64,000 nt of DNA from Avibacterium sp. 20-132 (GCF_023611925.1 NZ_CP091456.1:620001-684000), one strand, 5' to 3'; shown: positions 24,482-33,558, numbered from the stretch's first letter. Notes: generated from the sequence alone by a model not told the origin. Numbers and translations are program-made.

Positions 24482-25807
24482 ATGTTTGGATTTTTAAAAG
24501 CCTCACCCCCTACTACGCGTATCACGGATAAAGCTATCATTGATCGGGATTATCGTCGATTACGTTGGCAAGTCTTTTTTGGAGTGTTTATTGGCTATGC
24601 TGCCTATTATTTAATTCGTAAGAATTTCTCTCTTGCCATTCCGCACTTAATTGAAGAATATGGTTATACCAAAGCTCAGCTGGGTACAGTTTCTTTTGCA
24701 CTTGCTGTGGCTTATGGTTTTAGTAAATTTATTATGGGTAATGTGTCAGATCGCAGTAACCCAAAATATTTTATTACTATTGGTTTAGTTGCTTCTGCGA
24801 TGATGAGTATGATCTTCGGTTTAGTGCCGGGGGTACTTTCTTCACTTTCTGCAATGATTGTACTTAGTGCTTTAAATGGTTGGTTTCAAGGTATGGGTTA
24901 TCCACCCGGTGCAAAAACAATGACCAACTGGTTTTCTACTTCTGAACGCGGAAGTTGGTGGAGTTGGTGGAATGTTTCTCATAACATTGGTGGTGGTTTA
25001 ATTGGTCCACTGGCGATTTTAGGTTTATACCTTTTTGGTGCGTGGCAAGCGCTCTTTTATCTTCCTGCAACCATTGCGATCTTGCTTAGTGTTGTAATGT
25101 TTTTCTTAATGCGTGATACGCCTGAATCACAAGGATTACCACCCATTGAAGAATACAAAGGGGGAAAAGCGCAACAAGTTGAATCAGCCCATACTTTAAC
25201 TGGTAAGGAAATTTTCTTTAAATATATCATTAATAACAAATTCTTATGGGCAATTACGATTGCTAATGTATTTGTTTATTTTATTCGTTACGGGATTATT
25301 GACTGGGCGCCAACGTACTTGAAAGAAGTCAAACACTTCACGTTTGATAAACAAAGCTGGGCATACTTCCTTTATGAATATGCGGGTATTCCTGGAATGT
25401 TAGTAAGTGGTTATTTAAGTGATAAAGTCTTTAAAGGACATCGCGCTCCGCCGATGTTAATGTTTTTAGCAGGGGTATTAATTGCGATTTTCGTCTATTG
25501 GAAAAATCCAGCAGGCAACCCAATGATAGATAATATCTGTTTAATCGCGATTGGCTTCCTCATTTATGGTCCTGTTATGATGATTGGCTTACAAGCGGCT
25601 GATTTAGTTCCTCGTGTGGCAACAGGTACAGCGACAGGGCTTACTGGATTATTTGGTTATCTACTTGGTTCTGCCAGTGCAGGAACAGTATTAGGTGCCG
25701 TAGTGGATAACTTTGGCTGGGACGGCGGGTTCTATATACTTATCGCCTCAAGTATTCTTGCCTTTATTTTTATCTCGTTCACTTTATTTAGAAAAGTAGA
25801 AAGTTAA
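24482..25807 (+). CDS. glpT: Glycerol-3-phosphate:phosphate antiporter GlpT
   Basis: About 441 residues with 12 membrane helices, close to the 452 of E. coli GlpT. The start is the ATG preceded by GGAGG at 24472-24476; an in-frame ATG 12 bp upstream is ignored. DYRRLRWQVFFGVFIGYAAYY near the N-terminus and GWFQGMGYPPGAKTMTNWF in the centre are organophosphate:phosphate antiporter signatures. It imports glycerol-3-phosphate in exchange for phosphate. It stands alone, with a CRP site ahead and a strong terminator behind. Confidence 0.95.
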   Translation: MFGFLKASPPTTRITDKAIIDRDYRRLRWQVFFGVFIGYAAYYLIRKNFSLAIPHLIEEYGYTKAQLGTVSFALAVAYGFSKFIMGNVSDRSNPKYFITIGLVASAMMSMIFGLVPGVLSSLSAMIVLSALNGWFQGMGYPPGAKTMTNWFSTSERGSWWSWWNVSHNIGGGLIGPLAILGLYLFGAWQALFYLPATIAILLSVVMFFLMRDTPESQGLPPIEEYKGGKAQQVESAHTLTGKEIFFKYIINNKFLWAITIANVFVYFIRYGIIDWAPTYLKEVKHFTFDKQSWAYFLYEYAGIPGMLVSGYLSDKVFKGHRAPPMLMFLAGVLIAIFVYWKNPAGNPMIDNICLIAIGFLIYGPVMMIGLQAADLVPRVATGTATGLTGLFGYLLGSASAGTVLGAVVDNFGWDGGFYILIASSILAFIFISFTLFRKVES

Positions 25808-25820
25808 GCGGTCTTCTGTA

Positions 25821-25854
25821 AAAACGCCTTATATCGCAAAATATAAGGCGTTTT
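25821..25854 (+). terminator. Intrinsic terminator of glpT
   Basis: A 14-bp perfect stem (AAAACGCCTTATAT / ATATAAGGCGTTTT) with a 6-nt loop, ending in TTTTGTTTGT, 13 bp after the glpT stop. Confidence 0.9.
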
Positions 25855-25943
25855 GTTTGTCTTAATGAAATAAAGTGCGGTTAAAAATATTGATCTTTTT
25901 ATCGCATAACGCGACTTGCTAATTCTATTTCCTTACAAAAATA

Positions 25944-26378
25944 CTACTTAATTACACGCAAAAAGATCGGGCGGTAGCTAGTTTTTTTTTGCCAAGATTT
26001 TGACACAAGATGAACAATAATAAAGGCAAGTGCGGTGCAAAAAATAATAAAAATGCCTTGTGGCAGTTCGGTTCGCCAAAGGGTATCTGCAATCAAGGCG
26101 GAAAGCACTAAGATGATGAGTGGAAAAAAATAGACAAGCAAGCTTGAGTGTATTAAGGAACGTTCACTTAACCCAATTTCTATAATTTGTCCGATATTGA
26201 GGGGGGTGATGGTTTCTACTTCAAAAATATGCGCTGTACCTACGCCATTTAACTCTGCGAGCGCTGCCGAGCCACAGGCTGATTTAGCCGCACAACTTCC
26301 ACAAGCGCTTTGAGATTGGCATTTCACTTGTGCAATACCTGATTGGTAAGAGATCACCACCGCACGTTCTGTTAGCAT
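25944..26378 (-). CDS. rseC: Sigma-E regulatory protein RseC
   Basis: A 144-residue inner-membrane protein with a four-cysteine cluster at Cys20, 26, 29 and 35, followed by two membrane helices (about residues 75-95 and 102-125). This is the RseC/RsxC-associated layout; the cysteines may hold an iron-sulfur centre. RseC is thought to modulate SoxR reduction and sigma-E activity. It starts directly after the rseB stop with no gap. Confidence 0.92.
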   Translation of the reverse strand: MLTERAVVISYQSGIAQVKCQSQSACGSCAAKSACGSAALAELNGVGTAHIFEVETITPLNIGQIIEIGLSERSLIHSSLLVYFFPLIILVLSALIADTLWRTELPQGIFIIFCTALAFIIVHLVSKSWQKKTSYRPIFLRVIK

Positions 26379-27338
26379 TTATTTCACCTTAATATCTTGT
26401 ACGATACGTTTTGCGGTAGAAATTGGTAGCTGTCCAACTAAGGTAAATTCGTTATCGCCAAAGGTTTCGCTATAAAACGTTCTTGTGCCATTCCACCAGC
26501 CGTTTTTTTCTTCATTTGGCAAAATAGAGGCTGAACGGTAAAGGGTAAAGGAAAACAATCCATCGCTATAAAGCTGTGCTTCAATGCGTTCTTCACCATT
26601 CATTTCCACGCTGCGATTAATCAGCTTAAACCCATTTGGCAACCAACTTGGCTGCCAGTTAAATGCGTCGTTGCTTGGTTGGAAAGTGGTTTTGTCATTA
26701 AGCAGTGCAGGAAAGCCCATATGATTGATCACATTGAGCAAATCATCAAATTGTTCGCTTTGATACAAATTCACTACGCGGAATTGCTCTAACAGGTTAT
26801 TTTCTCGATCAAGCACATCACTGCGTAACAACAGATGGCTTTGTTCGTCAATAAACACCACATATTGATAACGAAAATCATCTTTTGGCACGATACGAAT
26901 CGTTTTTACCACGCGATCTGCCACGCGGTTACGTCCAATATAGATGAAATCATAATGTTGCTTCAACGCATCAAGATTACTCCACAGAATCGCAGGTAAA
27001 CTGTCCACAATATGATTCGCGTTAATTGAGAACGGCGAATAATTTGGTTGGAAATAGCTCACCACATTATCACGTTGCACAATTTGCTGAGGCATTCCAT
27101 CTAAGGTCAGTAATTGAGCATAGGTTTTGCCATTATAATGAATATGGCTATAACGCAAGGAGGCCATATTCGGTGTGGTTTGCACAAAGGCCATTTCATA
27201 ACTCAGGCGACTGCCTGCCTGTTGCATTTCGTCTAACAATTGGCTGGGCTGTACCGTATCGGTTTCAGAAGCTGATACGAGATTTGCAGAAAATAGCACT
27301 AAGGAAAGTGCGGTAAGTTTTTTGATCGTTTTTAACAT
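26379..27338 (-). CDS. rseB: Periplasmic sigma-E regulator RseB
   Basis: A 319-residue protein with a signal peptide (about residues 1-23) and the two-domain RseB fold: an N-terminal LolA/LppX-like domain and a smaller C-terminal domain starting near residue 220. RseB binds RseA in the periplasm and shields it from DegS; lipopolysaccharide intermediates displace it. A hairpin between rseA and rseB may lower its expression relative to rseA. Confidence 0.92.
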   Translation of the reverse strand: MLKTIKKLTALSLVLFSANLVSASETDTVQPSQLLDEMQQAGSRLSYEMAFVQTTPNMASLRYSHIHYNGKTYAQLLTLDGMPQQIVQRDNVVSYFQPNYSPFSINANHIVDSLPAILWSNLDALKQHYDFIYIGRNRVADRVVKTIRIVPKDDFRYQYVVFIDEQSHLLLRSDVLDRENNLLEQFRVVNLYQSEQFDDLLNVINHMGFPALLNDKTTFQPSNDAFNWQPSWLPNGFKLINRSVEMNGEERIEAQLYSDGLFSFTLYRSASILPNEEKNGWWNGTRTFYSETFGDNEFTLVGQLPISTAKRIVQDIKVK

Positions 27339-27367
27339 CGTTATTCACACATAGGATACAAACAAAT

Positions 27368-27390
27368 TCACCACCAAAAATGGTGGTGAA
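27368..27390 (-). terminator. Hairpin between rseA and rseB, possible partial terminator
   Basis: A 10-bp stem (TTCACCACCA / TGGTGGTGAA) with a short A/T loop lies in the 73-bp gap between rseA and rseB. On the minus strand it is followed by TTTGTTTG, so it may stop part of the transcription from rseA. Confidence 0.55.
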
Positions 27391-27411
27391 CAACCTAAAC
27401 TTCATTCATTA

Positions 27412-27990
27412 TTATTTCTGATTTTGCAAATTTAATCTATCTGCATAAATACGTTTTTGCAATTCATAACTTTGTAGCATTGAATCAATGCGTTTATTTT
27501 TTTGTTCAATCTGTTCTGGTGTAATCACCGATTGGGCTGGGGCAGTATAACTCACTTCTTGCACCGAATTATTAAATGGTAAGGTTTGTAACACAGGGGT
27601 ATCCTGACCTTCTTTCGCATTGTTTGCCATAAAACTCTGCACCCCCATTACTGCCACCAAACATACCCCCGCTGCCACAGCGAATTGTGTCATCGGCATA
27701 AACCACGCTTTCAGTTTTTGGCTAAATGGAGATTGCTTAATTTCTTCTGGCATTGGTTGTGAAATTTTAGGTTCTGCCACAATCATTTCTTCTTGCTCGA
27801 TTAGTTCGGCCATTTTGTTGGTAAAATCTTGCCCGAGCAATACGTCGCTTTCTTGGCGTATGACGGAACGAATCAGATGAAAGTTGCCCCAAGATTTTTG
27901 TAAATCTTGATCTTGACAAAGTGCCTCGGTAAATTCCGCGCTTAATTGTTCTCCGTCAATATAGGCTGAAAGTTGTTCTTTTTGCATCAT
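27412..27990 (-). CDS. rseA: Anti-sigma-E factor RseA
   Basis: About 192 residues starting at the first of two adjacent ATGs behind TTGGAG. The cytoplasmic N-terminal part (LSAYIDGEQLSAEF and later WGNFHLIRSVIR) is the zinc-less anti-sigma domain that holds RpoE. A membrane helix lies at about residues 98-118, and a periplasmic C-terminal part follows. Envelope stress triggers cleavage by DegS and RseP. It lies 29 bp after rpoE. Confidence 0.92.
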   Translation of the reverse strand: MMQKEQLSAYIDGEQLSAEFTEALCQDQDLQKSWGNFHLIRSVIRQESDVLLGQDFTNKMAELIEQEEMIVAEPKISQPMPEEIKQSPFSQKLKAWFMPMTQFAVAAGVCLVAVMGVQSFMANNAKEGQDTPVLQTLPFNNSVQEVSYTAPAQSVITPEQIEQKNKRIDSMLQSYELQKRIYADRLNLQNQK

Positions 27991-28019
27991 AAACTCCAAG
28001 ATTAATTAATTTACTTTAG

Positions 28020-28595
28020 TTAGTGCTGAAGTAAAGGTTGAATTTTATTTTCGATAATTTCCCTTGCTCGAAAAATTCGTGAGCGTACCGTTCCTACTGG
28101 GCAATTCATAATATCGGCAATTTCTTCATAACTTAATCCTTCTAACTCACGCAAGGTGATGGCGGTTTTTAAGTCTTCCTGCATACTATGAATGGTATCA
28201 AAAATAATCTTCTTCAATTCACCAGATAACATCTGATTTTCGGGGGTATCTACGTCCCGTAAATTCGTTCCCACATCATAGGATTCTGCTTCATCTGCCA
28301 AAATATCTTCATTTGGCGGGCGACGCCCTTGTGCGGTTAAATAATTTTTTGCCGTATTTACGGCGATACGATATAGCCAAGTGTAGAAAGCACTATCACC
28401 ACGGAATAATTCAATTGAGCGGTATGCTTTAATGAATGATTCTTGTACAACATCAGGAATATCATTCGGCGATACATAACGGGTTAATAACCCTGCTACC
28501 TTATTCTGATAACGCGATACCAACAAATTGAATGCTTTCTTATCTCCCTGCTGTACCCTTTCTACCAAAGCCTGATCTGTTAGCTGTTCAGCCAT
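28020..28595 (-). CDS. rpoE: RNA polymerase sigma-E factor RpoE
   Basis: A 191-residue ECF sigma factor. Region 2 (about residues 10-85, with the DVVQESFIKAYRSI helix) binds the -10 element and region 4 (about 130-185, with LSYEEIADIMNCPVGTVRSRI) binds the -35. It controls the outer-membrane stress response. Its own upstream region carries a good sigma-E promoter, so it is likely autoregulated. It is first in an rpoE-rseA-rseB-rseC operon. Confidence 0.97.
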   Translation of the reverse strand: MAEQLTDQALVERVQQGDKKAFNLLVSRYQNKVAGLLTRYVSPNDIPDVVQESFIKAYRSIELFRGDSAFYTWLYRIAVNTAKNYLTAQGRRPPNEDILADEAESYDVGTNLRDVDTPENQMLSGELKKIIFDTIHSMQEDLKTAITLRELEGLSYEEIADIMNCPVGTVRSRIFRAREIIENKIQPLLQH

Positions 28596-28654
28596 ATAAC
28601 CTCTTATATACCTCTAACAAGCCTTGATATACAAGACAGCAAGCTCGTGTTCTC

Positions 28655-28681
28655 TTAGAGGCGTAAAAATTGTAAAAGTTC
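28655..28681 (-). promoter_or_regulatory. Predicted sigma-E promoter of rpoE
   Basis: Read on the minus strand: GAACTT (28676-28681), a 16-bp spacer, then TCTAA (28655-28659). This matches the sigma-E consensus GAACTT-N16-TCTGA with one difference in the -10. It lies about 60 bp upstream of the rpoE start. Confidence 0.75.
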
Positions 28682-28695
28682 AAAATATTTATAAA

Positions 28696-28944
28696 TTAAT
28701 GTGATAATTTTTCTTGTATATAGGAAACCATTTGCTGTAATTCAAGATCTGGCGCAGGTTTTCGATTAAAAAACCACGAAAAAAGTTGCAAATCTGTTGC
28801 TGAAAGTAAACGAACAAAGGTGGCTTTTTGTTGCTCATCAAGGTCATCAAAATGCTGTTGGAAAAACGGCATTATGACCTTATCTAATTCAAGCATTCCA
28901 CGCCGACAATCCCATTCAAGGCGAAATTTATTATATTTTTCCAT
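28696..28944 (-). CDS. sdhE: FAD assembly factor SdhE (YgfY)
   Basis: An 82-residue protein from the ATG preceded by AAGAAGGA; a longer start at 29049 is not supported. The RRGMLELD motif at residues 14-21, including the RGxxE element needed for covalent FAD attachment, and LFSWF near residue 55 are typical. It helps attach FAD to SdhA and FrdA. It stands alone, about 100 bp upstream of the rpoE promoter region and not beside the fumarate reductase genes. Confidence 0.9.
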   Translation of the reverse strand: MEKYNKFRLEWDCRRGMLELDKVIMPFFQQHFDDLDEQQKATFVRLLSATDLQLFSWFFNRKPAPDLELQQMVSYIQEKLSH

Positions 28945-29137
28945 ATTTGTTTCCTTCTTGAACCGAATAATGGGGGGATTATAGCGGAATTTGATTAGCG
29001 ATGTGGGAATAATTTTGTTTTTTCTTAAGTGTGTTGCTCTGTTTTGCAATAAGCTGACATCGGCTTGATTTGTTGTATTCTTCGTATTCTTGCCTCAAAT
29101 GACTTTGTTTTATTTAATGCTTAAATCGCGATAAAAA

Positions 29138-29161
29138 AACCCGACATTTACGTCGGGTTTT
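29138..29161 (-). terminator. Terminator of the fru operon
   Basis: On the minus strand a GC-rich stem (ACCCGAC / GTCGGGT) is followed by TTTTTTTAT, 20 bp downstream of fruA. Confidence 0.9.
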
Positions 29162-29180
29162 GCTGATTAACAAAGTGCGG

Positions 29181-30869
29181 TTATTTTTCCGCAAGTTTTG
29201 GTTTAATCACCGAATAAATGCCCCCTGTTACAATAGCGCCAATTGCGATAGCAGCAAGATACATTAATGGTTGCGTAACAAATGGGATCACAAATAATCC
29301 ACCGTGCGGTGCTTGTAAGCCAATTGATAAACCTAAAGACATCGCGCCTGCCACAGCCCCCCCAATAATACTTGATACAATCACACGTACAGGATCGGCG
29401 GCAACGAATGGCAATGCCCCTTCAGAGATAAAACAAAGCCCTAATACAAAAGAGGCTTTACCAGCATCACGTTGATTAGCGGTGAATTTTTTGCGTGCGA
29501 GTAACGTGGCAATCGCCATTCCAATTGGGGGTACCATACCCGCAGCCATCACTGCTGCCATTGGGGTGTAAACGCCAGAGGCGATTAAACCTGTACCAAA
29601 AGTATAAGCTGCTTTGTTCACTGGGCCACCCATATCCACGCACATCATCGCACCAAGTACCGCACCTAAAAGCAACGCATTGCTTTGTCCCATTGTGTTG
29701 AGCCATTCTACCAAGGCATCCATTAAGCCTTTAACCGGTGGGTTGATAAGATAAATCATCACTAAGCCCACAATGGCAGAGCCAAGCAATGGTAAAATTA
29801 AAATCGGCTTTAATGAACTTAAACTGGCTGGTAATTGAATCGCGGAATTTAAGCCTTTCACCACATAACCTGCGAGTAAGCCAGCAATGATTCCGCCTAA
29901 AATCCCTGCGCCTGCTGTGGTGGCGAGCATACCGCCAATTAAGCCGACAGCTAACCCCGGACGATCGGCAATAGAAAACGCCACATAACCAGCAAATACG
30001 GCAATCATCAGATGGAATGCAGCGCCACCGCCAATATCCATTAAGGCTTTTGGTAAGCCTCCTGCAATATTTGGATCTTTAAATGCCTCAATCCCAAACA
30101 TAAAGGAAATAGCGATCAGCAAACCACCGGCCACCACTAATGGCAACATATGGGAAACCCCAGTCATCAAGTGTTTATACAACCCTTTGCGTTCGCCACG
30201 GCTTTCTTCGCTGCTTTGTACTTTCGCTGTACTTGCACCAGTATAAATTTTTGCCTCTTTAAACGCTTTTTCAAATTCTTGTGCGGTTTTCTTTAATGCA
30301 AGTCCAGTGGAAGTCCGGTACATCGGCTTGCCTTCAAATTTGCTTAAATCCACATCAATATCAGCCGCGATAAAAACTAAATCGGCATTTTCCACATCTT
30401 CAGGAGAGATAATATTACTTGAACCCACCTGTCCACGGGTTTCCACCTTCACATTCCAGCCTTGCTTTTTAGCATATTCAGCAATGGCTTCCGCAGACAT
30501 AAAGGTATGCGCCACACCTGTTGGGCAAGCGGTTACCGCCACAATATTTTTGGTTTTATTGGAAAAATCTGGCGAAATTTGCACCGCACTTTGTGTTTCG
30601 TGTGGGGTATAGTCTACTGCTTCAGCCATCGCTTGAGTTAAGATGGTTTCAGGGGCATTAAAGGCATTTTCCGCGTCTGCCACAAAAACCTTTTTACCTT
30701 GTAAGCGATTGTCATTCGGCATTCCACCTAACGCAATCACTAAATCTGCTTGATTGGCATCTGCCACCACTTCATTGCTTTGTTGTTTTGCTGCTACGGT
30801 AAGCACCTGTTTAATCAAAAAGGCTTTGGCATTGCCTAATTGTGTTGAGTTAGTTAAAAATATCTTCAT
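29181..30869 (-). CDS. fruA: PTS fructose-specific transporter, EIIBC component
   Basis: A 562-residue EIIB'-EIIB-EIIC protein. An N-terminal degenerate B' domain (about residues 1-90) precedes the B domain with the phosphorylated Cys115 in VTACPTGVAHTFMSAEAI. The C domain (about 230-560) has about nine or ten membrane helices, with the GGPVNKAAYTFG motif. It imports fructose as fructose-1-phosphate. It follows fruK by 4 bp. Confidence 0.96.
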   Translation of the reverse strand: MKIFLTNSTQLGNAKAFLIKQVLTVAAKQQSNEVVADANQADLVIALGGMPNDNRLQGKKVFVADAENAFNAPETILTQAMAEAVDYTPHETQSAVQISPDFSNKTKNIVAVTACPTGVAHTFMSAEAIAEYAKKQGWNVKVETRGQVGSSNIISPEDVENADLVFIAADIDVDLSKFEGKPMYRTSTGLALKKTAQEFEKAFKEAKIYTGASTAKVQSSEESRGERKGLYKHLMTGVSHMLPLVVAGGLLIAISFMFGIEAFKDPNIAGGLPKALMDIGGGAAFHLMIAVFAGYVAFSIADRPGLAVGLIGGMLATTAGAGILGGIIAGLLAGYVVKGLNSAIQLPASLSSLKPILILPLLGSAIVGLVMIYLINPPVKGLMDALVEWLNTMGQSNALLLGAVLGAMMCVDMGGPVNKAAYTFGTGLIASGVYTPMAAVMAAGMVPPIGMAIATLLARKKFTANQRDAGKASFVLGLCFISEGALPFVAADPVRVIVSSIIGGAVAGAMSLGLSIGLQAPHGGLFVIPFVTQPLMYLAAIAIGAIVTGGIYSVIKPKLAEK

Positions 30870-30873
30870 CGTT

Positions 30874-31815
30874 TTATCCTTTAATCACTGAAATTTGTAC
30901 TTTCTCTAAGATTGGTGTTAATAATGTAGGATCGCTCACGCCAACATTGCTTTGCGATACCGCAAAAGCTGACACGGCACTAGCAAAGGCGAGGGTGTCT
31001 TGCTGTGAAAGGGATTTAGTCAAGCCATAAATCAATCCCGCTACCATTGAATCGCCTGCCCCTACGGTGCTAACCACCTGTTCGCATTTCGGTGGTTTCG
31101 CTTGGATTACACCTTGTTCACTCAGCCACAGCGCGCCTTCTGCGCCCATTGAAATAATTACATTGGCAATGCCTTGTGCGCGCAATTTTTCTGCTGCACT
31201 GATAATTTCTTCAAGATTTGACAAAGAATGCCCCACCCACGCTTCAAGCTCACGATGATTTGGTTTGACCAGCCAAGGATTGGCAGATAAGCCCGCAGTG
31301 AGTGCCGCATTACTGCTGTCTAAGACCACTTTTATGCCCGCTTGTTGTAGCTGTTTGAGCCACTGGGCAAAATCCGTTGGACTGACACCGCGCGGCAAAC
31401 TGCCACACACGGCAACAATGTCAAAATCTTTGCATAACAATAAGGATTGTTGGACAAAATCTTGCCAATCTTGTGGTGAAATTTCATAACCGAGGAAATT
31501 CAGATCGGTAACATCGGCTTCGGTTTCGGTGATTTTCACGTTAATACGGGTTTTGCCCGCCACACGCTGAAAGCGATCTTCTAAGCCAAGTTCTGCAAAC
31601 ATTGTGTTGAAATCGCCTTGATTATCACGACCAAGGAAACCACTCACCGCCACGTCAATACCTAAATCTTTCAGCACTTTGGCGACATTGATGCCTTTAC
31701 CAGCAGGAAATAAGCCTAAGGTTTCCACTGTATTGACTTCGCCAAGCTCAATACGTTTTAGCCTTCCCACTAAATCATAAGCAGTATTTAATGTAATTGT
31801 TGCCACTTTTGCCAT
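30874..31815 (-). CDS. fruK: 1-Phosphofructokinase
   Basis: A 313-residue PfkB-family kinase that converts fructose-1-phosphate to fructose-1,6-bisphosphate. The substrate motif GLFPAGKGINVA lies near residues 34-45 and the catalytic GAGDSMVAG motif at 252-260, with Asp255 as the base. It lies 11 bp after fruB and 4 bp before fruA. Confidence 0.96.
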   Translation of the reverse strand: MAKVATITLNTAYDLVGRLKRIELGEVNTVETLGLFPAGKGINVAKVLKDLGIDVAVSGFLGRDNQGDFNTMFAELGLEDRFQRVAGKTRINVKITETEADVTDLNFLGYEISPQDWQDFVQQSLLLCKDFDIVAVCGSLPRGVSPTDFAQWLKQLQQAGIKVVLDSSNAALTAGLSANPWLVKPNHRELEAWVGHSLSNLEEIISAAEKLRAQGIANVIISMGAEGALWLSEQGVIQAKPPKCEQVVSTVGAGDSMVAGLIYGLTKSLSQQDTLAFASAVSAFAVSQSNVGVSDPTLLTPILEKVQISVIKG

Positions 31816-31826
31816 TACGAATACCT

Positions 31827-33359
31827 CTACTCACCTAAACCCGCTTCAATTGCCGCGCCAATGCCAGCAAGGGCTTGTTGTGCTTCTTCACCCGTTGCCA
31901 CAAAACGTAAACGATGCCCTTTCACCACGCCAAGTGCCACCACTTTCATTAAGCTTTTGGCACTCACTAATTGGCTATCACGATCGACATTTTGCACCGC
32001 CACCGACGCGTTATATTTTTTCACTTCATTGACTAACACCGCAGCAGGACGTGCGTGCAAACCGTGTTCGTTGCGTACCACAAAAATCGCTTCAACACTT
32101 TCATTCGGATCGTGATTTTCAAGTGCGGTGCTTTTTTCTGGCATTTTTTCGTTAGTCGTGGTGCTTTCACCTACCACTTCAATCTGATCAGGCTCTTTTG
32201 GTGATAAAGAAGACACTTCTTCGCCTAATCCCTCTGCGATCGCTTTTCCAATGGATTCAATGGCGTGTTTAGCATCTTCGCCTACCGCACGGAAACGCAA
32301 ACGATGCCCAAAGGTTGCGCCCAGTGCAACAATTTTCATCAAACTTTTTGCACTAATTGCCTCACCGCCTCGGGTAAGATTTTCTACTGTAATTTTTGAG
32401 GCGAATTTTTTCACTTCATTCACTAATACCGCCGAAGGGCGTGCGTGCAAGCCGTGTTCATTACGCACGGTAAATGTACCAATCACTGTACCCGCATTTT
32501 CGCTATTTGTATTAGTAGGGGCTGGGCTTGCAACGCTGACTTCACCGCCATTAAGTGCGGTCAAAATTTGGTTAGCATTTCCGTTTAATAACATTTGTTG
32601 TACGGAATTTTCTAGCAAGCGTGCAAGTAGCTCATCAATTTGTTCATTCACACAAGCCACGGTTAGCACCCCTTTCACCTCTTTATGATTATGCTGAAAG
32701 GCTTGCTTTGCACGACTGAACGTCAGGGCGTTTTTCTCGTTACCTTGCACTGAGTCGGTGAGCCATAAACCGCCCCCTAATGGCAATGCAGGGGAAGCGA
32801 TGACTTCTGCCACAAACTGATTATTCACCGCCCCTTGTTGTTGCAATTTACCTGCGTTCATCGCAATTAAGGTAAGCAAGCTTTCTGTCTCCACCTCAAG
32901 ACTGACATCTTCACTTTTCACTTGCAAAGTTTCTTCACCCATTAAAATGGCACGGAATTTTTCCACTTCTTGCAATGTAGCTAATTTTGCTGCTTTTTCT
33001 TCATCACCTAACACTTGGGTAAGCTGATGGAGTAGCGTTAAATGTTCATCGGAACATGCGGCAATCCCGATCACAACATAAGCCTTGTTGCCTTCTTCCC
33101 ATTCAATGCCTTGTGGAAATTGGAACACTTGCACGCCTGTTTGTTTCACCATTGGGCGCGTTTCTAGCGTGCCGTGCGGAATGGCAATACCATTGCCCAA
33201 AAAAGTGGACGTTTGTGTTTCACGCGCTAGCATTCCCGCTAAATATCCCGCTTCCACATTGCCCGCTTGCTCTAACGCTTGCGCGACTAATTCAATGGCT
33301 TGCTGTTTATTTTCGGCTTGTGCCGATAAATGAATATTGTTTTCTGATAAGTTAAGCAT
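31827..33359 (-). CDS. fruB: PTS fructose-specific EIIA/FPr with two HPr domains
   Basis: A 510-residue diphosphoryl transfer protein. EIIA domain at about residues 1-145, with phospho-accepting His62 (AIPHGT). A central M domain runs to about 280. Two HPr domains follow, with active histidines His305 and His435, each in NEHGLHARP. A 35-45 residue linker separates them. E. coli FruB has a single HPr domain, while I recall a doubled HPr in the H. influenzae protein, so this is probably ancestral in the family. It passes phosphate from EI to FruA. Confidence 0.95.
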   Translation of the reverse strand: MLNLSENNIHLSAQAENKQQAIELVAQALEQAGNVEAGYLAGMLARETQTSTFLGNGIAIPHGTLETRPMVKQTGVQVFQFPQGIEWEEGNKAYVVIGIAACSDEHLTLLHQLTQVLGDEEKAAKLATLQEVEKFRAILMGEETLQVKSEDVSLEVETESLLTLIAMNAGKLQQQGAVNNQFVAEVIASPALPLGGGLWLTDSVQGNEKNALTFSRAKQAFQHNHKEVKGVLTVACVNEQIDELLARLLENSVQQMLLNGNANQILTALNGGEVSVASPAPTNTNSENAGTVIGTFTVRNEHGLHARPSAVLVNEVKKFASKITVENLTRGGEAISAKSLMKIVALGATFGHRLRFRAVGEDAKHAIESIGKAIAEGLGEEVSSLSPKEPDQIEVVGESTTTNEKMPEKSTALENHDPNESVEAIFVVRNEHGLHARPAAVLVNEVKKYNASVAVQNVDRDSQLVSAKSLMKVVALGVVKGHRLRFVATGEEAQQALAGIGAAIEAGLGE

Positions 33360-33480
33360 TTTCCCTCCAGAATATGAGATTTAAAGACCAAATGGGGGTT
33401 GTAATATGGCTGACTTCTTCACACCCCAATTTGGCAATCATTTTTTATTAATAACTTGCTGAACACTTGCTAAATATGTT

Positions 33481-33494
33481 GCTGAATATTCAGC
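33481..33494. promoter_or_regulatory. Palindromic operator candidate upstream of fruB
   Basis: GCTGAATATTCAGC is a perfect 14-bp palindrome, about 120 bp upstream of fruB. Further GCTGAA-type half-sites lie close by at about 33461 and 33502. The arrangement suggests a dimeric regulator of the LacI/FruR type, though the sequence is not the enteric Cra consensus. Confidence 0.5.
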
Positions 33495-33515
33495 AAAAAC
33501 CTTTCAGCTTACATC

Positions 33516-33553
33516 AAAAAAGAAAAGGTTACTGATGAATTATCAGTAACCTT
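33516..33553 (-). terminator. Terminator downstream of the 33559 lipoprotein gene
   Basis: A 12-bp stem (AAGGTTACTGAT / ATCAGTAACCTT) with a 5-nt loop; on the minus strand it is followed by TTCTTTTTT. It lies right after the stop of the lipoprotein gene. Confidence 0.9.
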
Positions 33554-33558
33554 ACAGA

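Noticed and set aside
28945-29049. Longer N-terminus for SdhE
   Set aside because: Family similarity starts at MEKYNKFRLEWDCRRG and a strong AAGAAGGA lies just before it.
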